A DNA stretch of 64,000 nucleotides from Isosphaera sp. (GTDB lineage Bacteria; Planctomycetota; Phycisphaerae; Phycisphaerales; UBA1924), in the NCBI GenBank assembly GCA_013822085.1, contig PNJV01000004.1:1-64000 (forward strand), given 5' to 3'. Both the position numbers and the translations under genes were made by a program. Each line of letters starts with the position of its first letter. Positions within the stretch are counted from its first letter, which is position 1. The notes below the pieces were generated by a model. That model saw nothing but the letters and a program-made list of their open reading frames with translations. It was not told the origin of the DNA and did no database searches. Below, one piece after another: positions 1 through 7,410 of this stretch.

Positions 1-172
1 CCCCGGCCGCCCCGGCCACCTGGCCCTCGCGGGCCTCGCCGCCGAAGCGGCCGCGCGGCAGCTCGCCGGGCATGAGCCGGCGCGCAGCGGCATCGAGCGC
101 CATGAACCCGGCGTTGTGCCGCGTGGTGGCGTACTCGCTCCCGGGATTGCCCAGCCCGACGATCAGCTTCAT
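1..172 (-). CDS. pth: Peptidyl-tRNA hydrolase, N-terminal part (cut by window edge)
   Basis: The 57 residues present begin [11 protein letters not shown] and continue with a TTRHNAGF block, the N-terminal signature of bacterial peptidyl-tRNA hydrolase. Asn10 and the His of RHNAG correspond to the substrate-binding Asn and catalytic His of the family. The enzyme cleaves peptidyl-tRNAs released by drop-off so that the tRNA can be reused. It is the last visible gene of a glmU-prs-rplY-pth row, an order shared with many bacteria. The remaining two thirds lie beyond the left edge, so intactness cannot be judged. Confidence 0.93.
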   Translation of the reverse strand, partial: MKLIVGLGNPGSEYATTRHNAGFMALDAAARRLMPGELPRGRFGGEAREGQVAGAAG

Positions 173-281
173 GATCTCCGCACGACCTCCAAGCCTCCAC
201 GGTTCCTGACCCCTGGCGCGCGCCCGGGGCACCCCGGCCGACGCGGCGCGTGAGCCGCAGCCCACGCGCCGGCCCGCCGGA

Positions 282-1073
282 TCACTTCTTGGGCGCCGGC
301 TTGGCTGCGCCACCAGCGGCGGGCTTGGCCGCTCCGCCGGCCGCGGGCTTGGCCGCTCCGCCGGCCGCGGGCTTGGCCGCTCCGCCGGCGGGCTTGGCGC
401 CGCCCTCCTTGGCCGCGGCCTTCTCGGCGCGCTCCTTCTCGCCGATGACCTCCGGGCCGGCGGCCTCGGCGCTCACCGCGGTGGCCTCGGCGGCCACCTC
501 CTCCTTCTGGACGACGATCTGGGCCACCACCGCGTGCCCGTCGGTGAGCAGCCTCATGTCCGCCAGCGGCAGCTTCACGTCCGCCGCGGTGATCACGCCG
601 TCAACGTCCAGCTCGGCCACCTCGACCACGACCGCGTCGGGCAGGTCCACCACGCGGCACTCGATGTCCAGCTCCGTCGTCGGGTGGAGCATCACCGCGC
701 CGGCGGTCTTGAGGCCCTTGGCCTCGCCGTGGAAGTCCAGGTGCACGCGCGAGCGCACCCGCTCGTTGAGGTCCACGCGGGCAAAGTCCGCGTGCACGAT
801 GGTGTCCCCGAGGTAGTCGAACTGGATGTCCTTGACCAGGATCATCTGCCCCTCGTCGGCGTGGGCCGACCCGGGCATGTCCAGGCGGAAGACCTTCTCG
901 CCGGACTCGATCAGCCGCACGGCCTGCTCGGCCTGGAAGCTCACCGCGACCGGCTCCTGCCCGTGCCCGTAGATCACCCCGGGCAGCAGCCCCTGGGCCC
1001 TGTCTCGGCGGGCGTACCGGGTGCCCAAGCGGCTGCGCAGGTCGGCCTTGAGGACGGGTGCTTTCTCGTGCAT
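282..1073 (-). CDS. rplY: 50S ribosomal protein L25 (general stress protein Ctc form)
   Basis: The 263-residue protein has the 5S rRNA-binding L25 domain (about residues 1-95, including the [18 protein letters not shown] stretch) followed by the TL5/CTC C-terminal domain (to about 190). It ends in a low-complexity tail with about four copies of an eight-residue Ala-Lys-Pro-Gly unit (AAKPAAGG), encoded by near-identical 24-bp DNA repeats around 300-390. That tail is an extension compared with the usual 190-220 residues. It lies between prs and pth as in Bacillus-type glmU-prs-ctc-pth clusters. The ATG at 1073 is the natural family start. Confidence 0.93.
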   Translation of the reverse strand: MHEKAPVLKADLRSRLGTRYARRDRAQGLLPGVIYGHGQEPVAVSFQAEQAVRLIESGEKVFRLDMPGSAHADEGQMILVKDIQFDYLGDTIVHADFARVDLNERVRSRVHLDFHGEAKGLKTAGAVMLHPTTELDIECRVVDLPDAVVVEVAELDVDGVITAADVKLPLADMRLLTDGHAVVAQIVVQKEEVAAEATAVSAEAAGPEVIGEKERAEKAAAKEGGAKPAGGAAKPAAGGAAKPAAGGAAKPAAGGAAKPAPKK

Positions 1074-1148
1074 GGTGGTGGTTCCTTGGCTGGTGCGCGG
1101 GCCGGACGTGAGCGGCCCGCTCGGGTGCTTGGTGACGGCCGGCGCGCC

Positions 1149-2150
1149 TCAGCGTTTGACGCCCGCGCCGCCGGCGAACAGCGCGGAGATGGACAGGTTG
1201 TGGTGGATGTTGTGGATCGCGTCCCCGAGCAGCGCGCTCACGGACAGCTCCACGAGCTTGCCCGCCCGCCGGAGCGGCTCCAGACGCGACGTGTCGTCCG
1301 AGACCGTGTCAGTGATCACGACCTGCTCGATCTTGCTGCGCGCAAGCCGCTCGACCGACGCCGCCGTGGGCAGGACCCCGTGCGTCGCCGCGGCGATCAC
1401 CCGGCGGGCCCCCTTGGCCAGCACCAGCTCGGCCGCCTCGACCACCGTCCCCCCCGTCGAGATCATGTCGTCGAACATCAGGACGGTCTTGCCCTGAACG
1501 TCCCCGATGATCGTCTGGCTCTTGACCTCCGTCCCCGAGACGCGCCGCTTGAAGATGATCGCAAGCTCCCCGCCCAGGATGTTGGCGAAGCTCTCGGCCA
1601 CCTTGACGTTGCCCACGTCCGGGCTGACCAGGCACAGCCCCTCGAGCCGGTCGCGCACCCCCAGGAAGTGCTTGGAGAACACCGGCGTCGCCGTCAGGTG
1701 GTCCACCGGCAGGTCGAAGAACCCCTGGATCTGGGCCGCGTGCAGGTCCACCGCCAGCACGCGGTGCGCGCCCGCCGACGTGATCAGGTTCGCCACCAGC
1801 TTGGCCGTGATCGGCACCCGCCCGGCGTCCTTGCGGTCCTGCCGCGCGTACCCGTAGTACGGCAGCACCGCCGTGATCCGCTTGGCGCTGGCGCGGCGCA
1901 GGCAGTCGATGTACACCAGCAGTTCCATCACGTTGTCGTTGACGGGGTGGCTCGTCGAGAGGATCACGTAGCAGTCGCGCCCGCGCACGTCCTCCTCGAC
2001 CTTGACCAGCGTCTCCCCGTCGGGGAACGTCTCCACGCGCGCCATGCCGCGATCCACGTGCAGGTGCGCGCACACCCGATCGGTCAGCGTCAGGTTCCGC
2101 GAGCCGGCGAAGATCTTGAGCCCGTTGTTGTTGCTCACGCCGTTGCTCAC
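1149..2150 (-). CDS. prs: Ribose-phosphate pyrophosphokinase (PRPP synthase)
   Basis: This enzyme makes PRPP from ribose 5-phosphate and ATP for nucleotide, His and Trp synthesis. Visible motifs are the ATP-binding flexible loop YARQDRK (about 101-107), the signature DLHAAQIQGFF (135-145) and the PRPP loop DDMISTGGT (227-235). The length of 333 residues is normal. A GTG at 2150 overlaps the stop of the upstream glmU-like gene by four bases and has a G-rich Shine-Dalgarno a few bases ahead, so I prefer it; a second in-frame GTG lies at 2138. The overlap indicates translational coupling. Confidence 0.95.
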   Translation of the reverse strand: MSNGVSNNNGLKIFAGSRNLTLTDRVCAHLHVDRGMARVETFPDGETLVKVEEDVRGRDCYVILSTSHPVNDNVMELLVYIDCLRRASAKRITAVLPYYGYARQDRKDAGRVPITAKLVANLITSAGAHRVLAVDLHAAQIQGFFDLPVDHLTATPVFSKHFLGVRDRLEGLCLVSPDVGNVKVAESFANILGGELAIIFKRRVSGTEVKSQTIIGDVQGKTVLMFDDMISTGGTVVEAAELVLAKGARRVIAAATHGVLPTAASVERLARSKIEQVVITDTVSDDTSRLEPLRRAGKLVELSVSALLGDAIHNIHHNLSISALFAGGAGVKR

Positions 2151-2983
2151 GCGCTCCCCCCGGGCCGAGCGGCCCGCGCCCGGTAGATCGCGTCCACCTG
2201 GGCCAGCTGCTCCGGCGTGTTGATCGACAGCACGTCCTCGGCCGGCACCGCCGCCAGCACCTCGACCCTGCGCCCCTCGGCCAGCAGCAGGGCCGGGACG
2301 TCGGTGATGTAGTACTCGCCGGACCCGGGGTTCCGCCGCACGCGCCCCAGCCCGTCGAGCAGCGCGGCCAGCTCGAAGCAGTAGTAGCTCGGGTTCACCT
2401 CGCGGATCCCCCGCTGCGCCTGGCTCGCCTCCCGCTCCTCGACGATCCCCGCAAACCGCCCCGCGCCGTCGCGCACGATCCGGCCGTAGCCGGTCGGGTC
2501 CTCGATCTGCGCAGTCGCCAGCGTCGCCGCCGCCTTGGCCCCGGCGTGCCGATCGAGCAGCGCCCCGAGCGTCTGCGCACGGATCAGCGGCCCGTCCCCG
2601 GCAAGCACGAAGCACGCCCGCCCCGGCTGCACATGCCCGCTCAGCGCGCCCTTGGCCGCCAGCACCGCGTGGCCGGTCCCCAGCTGCTCCCCCTGGACGG
2701 CAAACTCGATCCCCTGCGCCCACCGCGGCCCCTGCCCCTCGACCGCCCGACGCACCGCCTCCTGCTTGTACCCCACCACCAGCACCACCCGCGCGCACCC
2801 CGCCGCCCGGCAGGCGTCGACCACCGCGCAGAACATCGGCCGACCGCCGACCTCGTGCAGCACCTTGGGCAGGTCGCTGCGCATGCGCGTCCCCTTGCCC
2901 GCCGCCAGGATCACCGCGATGGGCGCACGATCGCCCCCCTCGGTCGCCGCGCTGCTCGTGCTCGACGCGCTGCCAGTAGCCAT
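2147..2983 (-). CDS. GlmU-type nucleotidyltransferase (pyrophosphorylase domain only)
   Basis: The 278-residue protein has the sugar nucleotidyltransferase signature AVILAAGKGTRM, the QGEQLGTGHA block and the metal-binding region LAGDGP, closest to the N-terminal domain of GlmU, which makes UDP-GlcNAc from GlcNAc-1-phosphate and UTP. It stops where the left-handed beta-helix acetyltransferase domain of bifunctional GlmU would begin, so the acetyl-transfer step must be encoded elsewhere. The open frame continues upstream through the tRNA-Gln gene; I start at ATG 2983, where the conserved domain begins and a GGGAG lies just ahead. It is coupled to prs. Pyrophosphorylase activity is inferred; substrate is less certain. 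Confidence 0.85.
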   Translation of the reverse strand: MATGSASSTSSAATEGGDRAPIAVILAAGKGTRMRSDLPKVLHEVGGRPMFCAVVDACRAAGCARVVLVVGYKQEAVRRAVEGQGPRWAQGIEFAVQGEQLGTGHAVLAAKGALSGHVQPGRACFVLAGDGPLIRAQTLGALLDRHAGAKAAATLATAQIEDPTGYGRIVRDGAGRFAGIVEEREASQAQRGIREVNPSYYCFELAALLDGLGRVRRNPGSGEYYITDVPALLLAEGRRVEVLAAVPAEDVLSINTPEQLAQVDAIYRARAARPGGSA

Positions 2984-3111
2984 GCCGCTCCCGAGCTTGC
3001 CAAACCCCTCGCCCCCCGCCCTGCTCACCGACGAAGCGGTCCGCACAGGCCCGCTCGCCCAGCGAGCGTGCCCCCCCAGGCCGGGCCGCGCCCGTCCGGC
3101 GTGCGCTCGAA

Positions 3112-3182
3112 CTGGCCGACCAGGATTCGAACCTGGACAAACAGAACCAAAATCTGCTGTGCTACCGTTACACCATCGGCCA
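3112..3182 (-). tRNA. tRNA-Gln (TTG anticodon)
   Basis: A cloverleaf can be drawn on the minus strand. A seven-base acceptor stem begins TGGCCGA and closes with TCGGCCA. The D-arm holds GTAACGGTAGCAC, the anticodon stem-loop is GCAGA-TTTTGGT-TCTGT with TTG in the middle, and the T-arm holds the GGTTCGAATCC consensus. No CCA is encoded. It precedes the glmU-like gene by about 130 bases on the same strand and is probably co-transcribed with it. Confidence 0.95.
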
Positions 3183-3506
3183 AGAGGCCGGCCCGTGCCT
3201 TCGTGCACAGGGCCCCGGCGCGGGTTTGGACTGCCCGAATGCTCCCGTGTAATGGGCTCTCGCCCGGCCTCGACGCGGACACGCACACGCGTTGCTGCGC
3301 GGGTCTCGCGGGCCACCGGCACGGGATCGTGCGCGGGCGTCGCGTTCACCGCGGCGTGCACACCGGCAGCGGGCGTCACCGCGCCGGTGTCGGGGGCTGG
3401 AGCTCTCGCTGCCGCAGCGAGAACCCCTTGACCGCGCCTCGGCACTCTCGTGCGTCCGTCGCGGTCGGCCCCAAGGGTCGTAATGATAGATCCCCCCCGC
3501 CCCCGG
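3183..3506 (-). other. Long untranslated leader region ahead of tRNA-Gln
   Basis: These 324 bases separate the GNAT gene from tRNA-Gln. I see no convincing gene, although an open frame continuous with the glmU-like gene runs through it. It contains a near-perfect 19-bp palindrome (3404-3422) and starts just below a consensus-like minus-strand promoter, so most of it should be transcribed as a leader of about 290 nt before the mature tRNA. Confidence 0.5.
3404..3422. repeat. 19-bp near-perfect palindrome in the tRNA-Gln leader
   Basis: Two nine-base arms, TCTCGCTGC and GCAGCGAGA, flank one central base. The palindrome lies about 60 bases downstream of the promoter at 3483-3510. It could be an operator or, with opened central bases, a hairpin in the leader RNA. 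There is no U-tract, so it does not look like a simple terminator. Confidence 0.6.
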
Positions 3507-3510
3507 TCAA
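3483..3510 (-). promoter_or_regulatory. Predicted sigma70-type promoter for tRNA-Gln-glmU-prs-rplY-pth
   Basis: On the minus strand TTGACC (3510-3505) and TATCAT (3488-3483) are separated by 16 bases. Both hexamers differ from consensus by one base. The same architecture occurs ahead of rpsJ. The -35 box overlaps the stop codon of the upstream GNAT gene. The next gene on this strand is tRNA-Gln, about 300 bases away. Confidence 0.65.
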
Positions 3511-4121
3511 TCCTGCAAACCCCCGCTGCGCTCCGGGCCCCGCCCGCCGCCCAGCCGCAGGCTCATCTCCCGCATGGTCTGGACAAACCCGAGCTTGGCA
3601 AACCGCGCGCGGGCCGCGAGGTTCTGCTCGTCGGTGTACAGCCTGACCTGCTCCGCCCCGCGCTGGCGCGCCCACGCCAGCGCCTCGTCCATGAGCCGAC
3701 GACCCACCCCACCGCCGCGCACCGACTCCTCCACGTACACGTCGTGCACCACCACCGTCGTGGGGTACCACAGCATCGCGTCCTCGGCCTCTTCTTCGGC
3801 CATCAGGTACCCCACCGCCTCGCCGCCGGGGCCGGGCCGCTCAGCGATCAGCCACAGCAGCACCCGCTCGCCCGGATCGCTCAGGGCGCGCCTGAAGGCC
3901 ACCGCCGGCTCCTCTTGGGTCACATACCGCCAGGGGTTCATGGCCGCGTGCATCGCCATGAAACGCCCCAGCATCGCCACGATCGCCCCGGCATCAGCCG
4001 AGGTCGCCCGACGGATCCGCACCTCGCTTGCCTCACCCCCACCCGCGCCTCCCGCGCCCGCGCCGGCCCCACCCGCACCGCTCCCTTGGACGCCATCACT
4101 CCCGCGCGCTGAGTTGTTCAT
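3507..4121 (-). CDS. GNAT family N-acetyltransferase
   Basis: The 204-residue protein belongs to the GNAT fold: a Gly/Ala-rich N-terminal linker (residues 1-32), an IRRATSADAGAI first strand and helix, and the acetyl-CoA pyrophosphate-binding loop in VRGGGVGRRLM, matching the R/QxxGxG/A motif. It transfers an acetyl group from acetyl-CoA to an amine; the acceptor cannot be read from the sequence. It lies 22 bases downstream of tRNA-Arg on the same strand, and its stop codon falls inside the promoter of the next operon. Confidence 0.85.
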   Translation of the reverse strand: MNNSARGSDGVQGSGAGGAGAGAGGAGGGEASEVRIRRATSADAGAIVAMLGRFMAMHAAMNPWRYVTQEEPAVAFRRALSDPGERVLLWLIAERPGPGGEAVGYLMAEEEAEDAMLWYPTTVVVHDVYVEESVRGGGVGRRLMDEALAWARQRGAEQVRLYTDEQNLAARARFAKLGFVQTMREMSLRLGGGRGPERSGGLQD

Positions 4122-4143
4122 AGCTGCCCATACGCTCGGCCAA

Positions 4144-4217
4144 TGTCCCGGGTGCGACTCGAACGCACGACCTGCCGCTTAGAAGGCGGCTGCTCTATCC
4201 AACTGAGCTACCGGGAC
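4144..4217 (-). tRNA. tRNA-Arg (TCT anticodon)
   Basis: The 74-nt minus-strand cloverleaf has acceptor arms GTCCCGG and CCGGGAC, D-arm TAGCTCAGTTGGATAGAGC, anticodon stem-loop GCCGC-CTTCTAA-GCGGC with TCT, and T-arm GTTCGAGTC. No CCA is encoded. A TATCAT on the minus strand at 4259-4254 could be its -10 box, but I find no matching -35. Confidence 0.95.
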
Positions 4218-4302
4218 CCGCTGCCGCCCGCGGGAGCGCCCGGGGCGCGCACGATGATACGCCCAGGCCATCAGCCGGCCCGGGCGCCTCGTATCATGCC
4301 CG

Positions 4303-5355
4303 GTGCCACCGACGGTGCTCCCCGCCGCCACACCCGCCCAGCCCAAGCCCACCTCGGCCGTCGTCGTCACGCGCCTGGTGCGCCAGCCGGGCGTGTGGGG
4401 CCCCGCCACCGCCGACGCGCGCGCGGCCCTGCGCCGGCGCGTCGCGCTGGTCCTGGAGCTCTCCAAGCCCAGGATCACCCGGCTGGTCACGCTCACCGCC
4501 GCCATCGGCTTTGTCCTGAGCCTCTTTGGCCGGGCCTGGGGCTCGGCCGACCTGGCCCTGACCGCGGCCGGGTGCGCCCTGGGCACGGCCCTCTCAGCCG
4601 CCGGCGCCAACACGCTCAATCAGTGGTGGGAGCGCCGCCGGGACGGCCTCATGCGGCGCACCGCCACGCGGCCCCTGCCCACCGGGCGCGTCTCGCCGTT
4701 CGGGGCCGCGGCCATCGGCGCGCTCCTCTCGCTGTGCGGGTGCGCAACGCTGACCCTCTGCTGCGGCCTGGCCCCCGCGGGCGTCTCCGCGTTGACGATC
4801 GCCGTCTACGTCCTGCTCTACACGCCCATCAAGCCGCTGACGCCGCTGTCGACGCTGGTGGGCGCCGTGCCGGGCGCGCTGCCGCCGCTGATCGGCTGGA
4901 CCGCCGCCGCCAACACCGCCGGCCCCGTCGTCTCCGCCGCGGGCCTGGCCGAGCTGGGCGGCTGGTCGCTCTTTGTCCTCATGTTCGTCTGGCAGGTCCC
5001 GCACTTCCTGGCCATCGCCTGGATGCACCGCGAGGAGTACGCCCGCGGCGGCTTCCGAATGCTCCCGCTCTTTGACCCCTCGGGCCGGTTCACCAGCCTG
5101 ACCATCGTCCTCTGGAGCGCCCTGCTCCTGCCGGCAACGCTGGCCCCGGCCTGGATCCTCCCGGACCGCCTGGCCATGCCCTACATCCTGACCGCCTCCA
5201 TCACCGGCGGCATGTTCCTGGCCATGGCCGCTCGGCTGCTCTACTCCCCCGACCGCGGCGCCGCCCGCGCCCTGTTCATCGCCTCGATCGTGCACCTGCC
5301 CGTCCTGCTGCTGGCCATGTCCCTCGAGGTCCTCCTGCGCATGCTCCTGCGCTAA
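4303..5355 (+). CDS. ctaB: Protoheme IX farnesyltransferase (heme O synthase)
   Basis: An integral membrane prenyltransferase that adds a farnesyl group to heme b to make heme O for terminal oxidases. It shows LSKPRIT before the first membrane helix, the Asp-poor active-site block NTLNQWWERRRDGLMRRT (aligned with the NxxxDxxxD region of CyoE/CtaB), and the second motif YTPIKPLTPLSTLVGAVPGALPP in part. About nine hydrophobic segments are visible. The 350-residue length includes a 45-residue N-terminal extension. GTG 4303 is the first in-frame start; GTG 4315 or a later one is possible. It begins a plus-strand cluster with an ABC exporter and a Sco protein. Confidence 0.92.
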   Translation: MPPTVLPAATPAQPKPTSAVVVTRLVRQPGVWGPATADARAALRRRVALVLELSKPRITRLVTLTAAIGFVLSLFGRAWGSADLALTAAGCALGTALSAAGANTLNQWWERRRDGLMRRTATRPLPTGRVSPFGAAAIGALLSLCGCATLTLCCGLAPAGVSALTIAVYVLLYTPIKPLTPLSTLVGAVPGALPPLIGWTAAANTAGPVVSAAGLAELGGWSLFVLMFVWQVPHFLAIAWMHREEYARGGFRMLPLFDPSGRFTSLTIVLWSALLLPATLAPAWILPDRLAMPYILTASITGGMFLAMAARLLYSPDRGAARALFIASIVHLPVLLLAMSLEVLLRMLLR

Positions 5356-5393
5356 CCCAACCCCACCTCGACCACCCCTCCAGAGACACGGCC

Positions 5394-6551
5394 ATGCCGG
5401 CCCCAGACCCGCACAGCGCGCTCCAGGCCCGCAGCCTCTCCAGGACGTTCGGCGCACGCCGCGGCCCAGCCCGCCGAGCCCTCGACGGCGTCTCGCTCTG
5501 TGTCCCCGCCGGCCAGTGGGTCGCGCTCCTGGGCCCCAACGGCTCGGGCAAGAGCACCCTCCTGCGGATCCTGGCCACGCTCGACACCCCCGACCCACCC
5601 CCACCCCCACCCCCCGCATCGCCCCCGCCACCGCTACCCCACGCTCCACCTCCCCACGCCCCGCCGCTGCCCGCTGCGCCGGGGCCGCCATCGCTCGTTG
5701 CCCTCGGCCACACGCTCTGGCCCGCGCCCACCGCGCGGGCCCTGGGCCAGCTGCGCGCCCGCCTGGGCGTGGCCTTCCAGAGCCCGGCCCTGGACCCGCT
5801 CCTGAGCATCCGCGAGAACCTCCGCGCCGCCGCCGCCGTCCACGGCGTGCCCCGGGCCAGGGCGCGCCAGTCCATCGAGGCCACCGCCGCGCTCCTGGGA
5901 ATCCTCGACCGCCTCGACGACCGCGTCGGCACGCTCTCGGGGGGCCTGGCGCGACGGGCCGACCTGGCCCGCGCCCTGCTCCCGGGCCCCGACCTGCTGC
6001 TGCTCGACGAGCCCACCGCGGGCCTGGACCTGGCCGCCCGCGCCCAGTTCATGGACGCGCTGGCCGCCATCGCCCGGCCCCCGAGCGGCCCGGCGCGCAC
6101 CATCGTCATGACCACCCACGACATGGACGAGGCCCACCGCGCCGACCGCGTCCTGCTCATCCACCGCGGGCGCGTCGTCGCCGACGGCTCGCCGGACCAG
6201 CTGCGGGCCCAAGTCGGCGGCCTGGCGCTCTCGGTGCGCCCGGGCCCGGGCCAGGCCGACCGCGCCGCCGAGATCCTCGTCGCCGCCGGGCTCGACCCCG
6301 GCACGCTGGCACGCCACGACGGCACGCTCCGCGCCACCGCCCCCGCCGGGCTCGCCCACGCGCTGGCCCGGGCGACGCCGGCGCTGCTTGCCGCGGGCGC
6401 CACCGTCCACCTGGGCCCCCCCACGCTGGCCGACGTCTACCTCGCCCGCACCGGCGCCGACCTGCACCCCGCCGATACCAACGCCGACCCGCAGCCCGCC
6501 CACGCCGCACCGGCCCGGCCCACCGACGCGCCCCGGGAGCGACCGGCATGA
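5394..6551 (+). CDS. ABC transporter ATP-binding protein with Pro-rich insertion
   Basis: The nucleotide-binding domain has Walker A GPNGSGKST (47-55), Q-loop Gln near 129, signature LSGGLARR, Walker B LLLLDEPTAGLD and the switch His in TTHDMDEA. Between Walker A and the Q-loop there is an unusual insertion of about 35 residues (65-99) made largely of Pro, encoded by CCCCA repeats. The C-terminal 80 residues follow the usual extension of CcmA/NatA-type subunits. Its stop overlaps the ATG of the permease gene by four bases. The position between ctaB and a Sco gene suggests a role in cytochrome oxidase biogenesis, as in other oxidase clusters; the transported substrate is unknown. Confidence 0.88.
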   Translation: MPAPDPHSALQARSLSRTFGARRGPARRALDGVSLCVPAGQWVALLGPNGSGKSTLLRILATLDTPDPPPPPPPASPPPPLPHAPPPHAPPLPAAPGPPSLVALGHTLWPAPTARALGQLRARLGVAFQSPALDPLLSIRENLRAAAAVHGVPRARARQSIEATAALLGILDRLDDRVGTLSGGLARRADLARALLPGPDLLLLDEPTAGLDLAARAQFMDALAAIARPPSGPARTIVMTTHDMDEAHRADRVLLIHRGRVVADGSPDQLRAQVGGLALSVRPGPGQADRAAEILVAAGLDPGTLARHDGTLRATAPAGLAHALARATPALLAAGATVHLGPPTLADVYLARTGADLHPADTNADPQPAHAAPARPTDAPRERPA

Positions 6552-7315
6552 CACGCCCCGCCCTGGCCCTTGCACACCGCGAGCTCGTCCGCGTCACGCG
6601 TCAGCCGGCCCGCGTCGTCGCCTCCATCGCCACGCCGGTCCTGGTCTGGGCCGTCCTAGCCTCGGGCCTGGCCCGCGCCATCCCCGCCGTCCCAGCACAG
6701 GACACCCCCGCCCCGGTCAGCCTGGCCGTCTATCTGAGCATCGGCACCGCCGTCATGACGGCCGTCTTCTCCTCGATCTTCGCGGCCATGTCCCTGATCG
6801 AGGACCGCCAGGAGGGCTTCCTCCAGGGCGTCCTGGTCAGCCCCGCCCCCACCGCGTCCATCGTCGCCGGCAAGCTCCTGGGCGCGGGCCTGATCGCCTG
6901 GGCCCAGAGCGCCGCCGTCCTGCTCGCAGCGGTGCTGATGCTCGGCGTGCCCACCCCGCTGGGGCTCCCGGTGGCGCTCCTGGGCCTGGCCCTGCTGTGC
7001 GCGGGCATCACCGGCCTGGGCCTGGCAGCTGCCTGGGCCGTCAACTCCACCTCCGGCTTCCACGGCGTCATGAACGCCCTGCTCATGCCCATGCTCCTGC
7101 TCTCGGGGGCGATGTTCCCCCTCCGGGGCGCCGCCCCGTGGATGACCGCCGCCATGCAGCTCAACCCCCTGACCTGGCCCTCGGCGCTCATCCGCGGGGC
7201 CCTGGGCGTCTCAGCCGACCTGCCCCACTGGGCCGCCTGGGCCGGCTCCGGCGCCTTCGCCGCCCTGGGCGTCTGCCTGGCCGCCGCGGTCATCGCCCGC
7301 GGCCGAAACCGCTAA
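6548..7315 (+). CDS. ABC-2 type transporter permease
   Basis: The 255-residue polytopic protein has about six hydrophobic segments and the ABC-2 block IEDRQEGFLQGVLVSP, in which a cytoplasmic loop contacts the ATPase, followed by the LLLSGAMFPLRG segment typical of DrrB/NodJ-like permeases. It is the partner of the preceding ATP-binding protein; ATG and TGA overlap. The pair lies inside a ctaB-sco cluster. Substrate not deducible. Confidence 0.9.
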   Translation: MTRPALALAHRELVRVTRQPARVVASIATPVLVWAVLASGLARAIPAVPAQDTPAPVSLAVYLSIGTAVMTAVFSSIFAAMSLIEDRQEGFLQGVLVSPAPTASIVAGKLLGAGLIAWAQSAAVLLAAVLMLGVPTPLGLPVALLGLALLCAGITGLGLAAAWAVNSTSGFHGVMNALLMPMLLLSGAMFPLRGAAPWMTAAMQLNPLTWPSALIRGALGVSADLPHWAAWAGSGAFAALGVCLAAAVIARGRNR

Positions 7316-7356
7316 ACCAAAGATCCCATACACTCCTCTCACACCACCGTGTGTCA

Positions 7357-7392
7357 CCCCGTCCCCACCCCCACCCCCACCCCCCACCCCCC
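7357..7392 (-). repeat. Run of six C-tracts (G-quadruplex motif on the minus strand)
   Basis: Six tracts of 4-6 C separated by one or two bases lie in the 95-bp gap between the permease and the Sco gene, about 20 bases before the Sco start. The minus strand fits the G-quadruplex pattern easily. On the plus-strand mRNA the C-rich sequence would be unstructured. The same CCCCCA repeat type makes the Pro insertion in the ATPase gene 1.8 kb upstream. Confidence 0.7.
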
Positions 7393-7410
7393 GTGCCACC
7401 GCAGCCCACC

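Noticed and set aside
534..2186. 550-residue open frame on the plus strand opposite rplY and prs
   Set aside because: His/Arg/Leu-rich antisense frame produced by GC-rich codon bias; the minus strand encodes recognisable proteins there.
3228..3257. TTGGAC with TAATGG 18 bases later on the plus strand
   Set aside because: Weak -10 and no plus-strand gene behind it.
4254..4302. ATGATAC...GTATCAT inverted repeat between tRNA-Arg and ctaB as a pair of divergent promoters
   Set aside because: Both arms give TATCAT boxes, but no -35 box is found for either, and the plus box is only six bases before the ctaB GTG. Possible, not supported enough to annotate.
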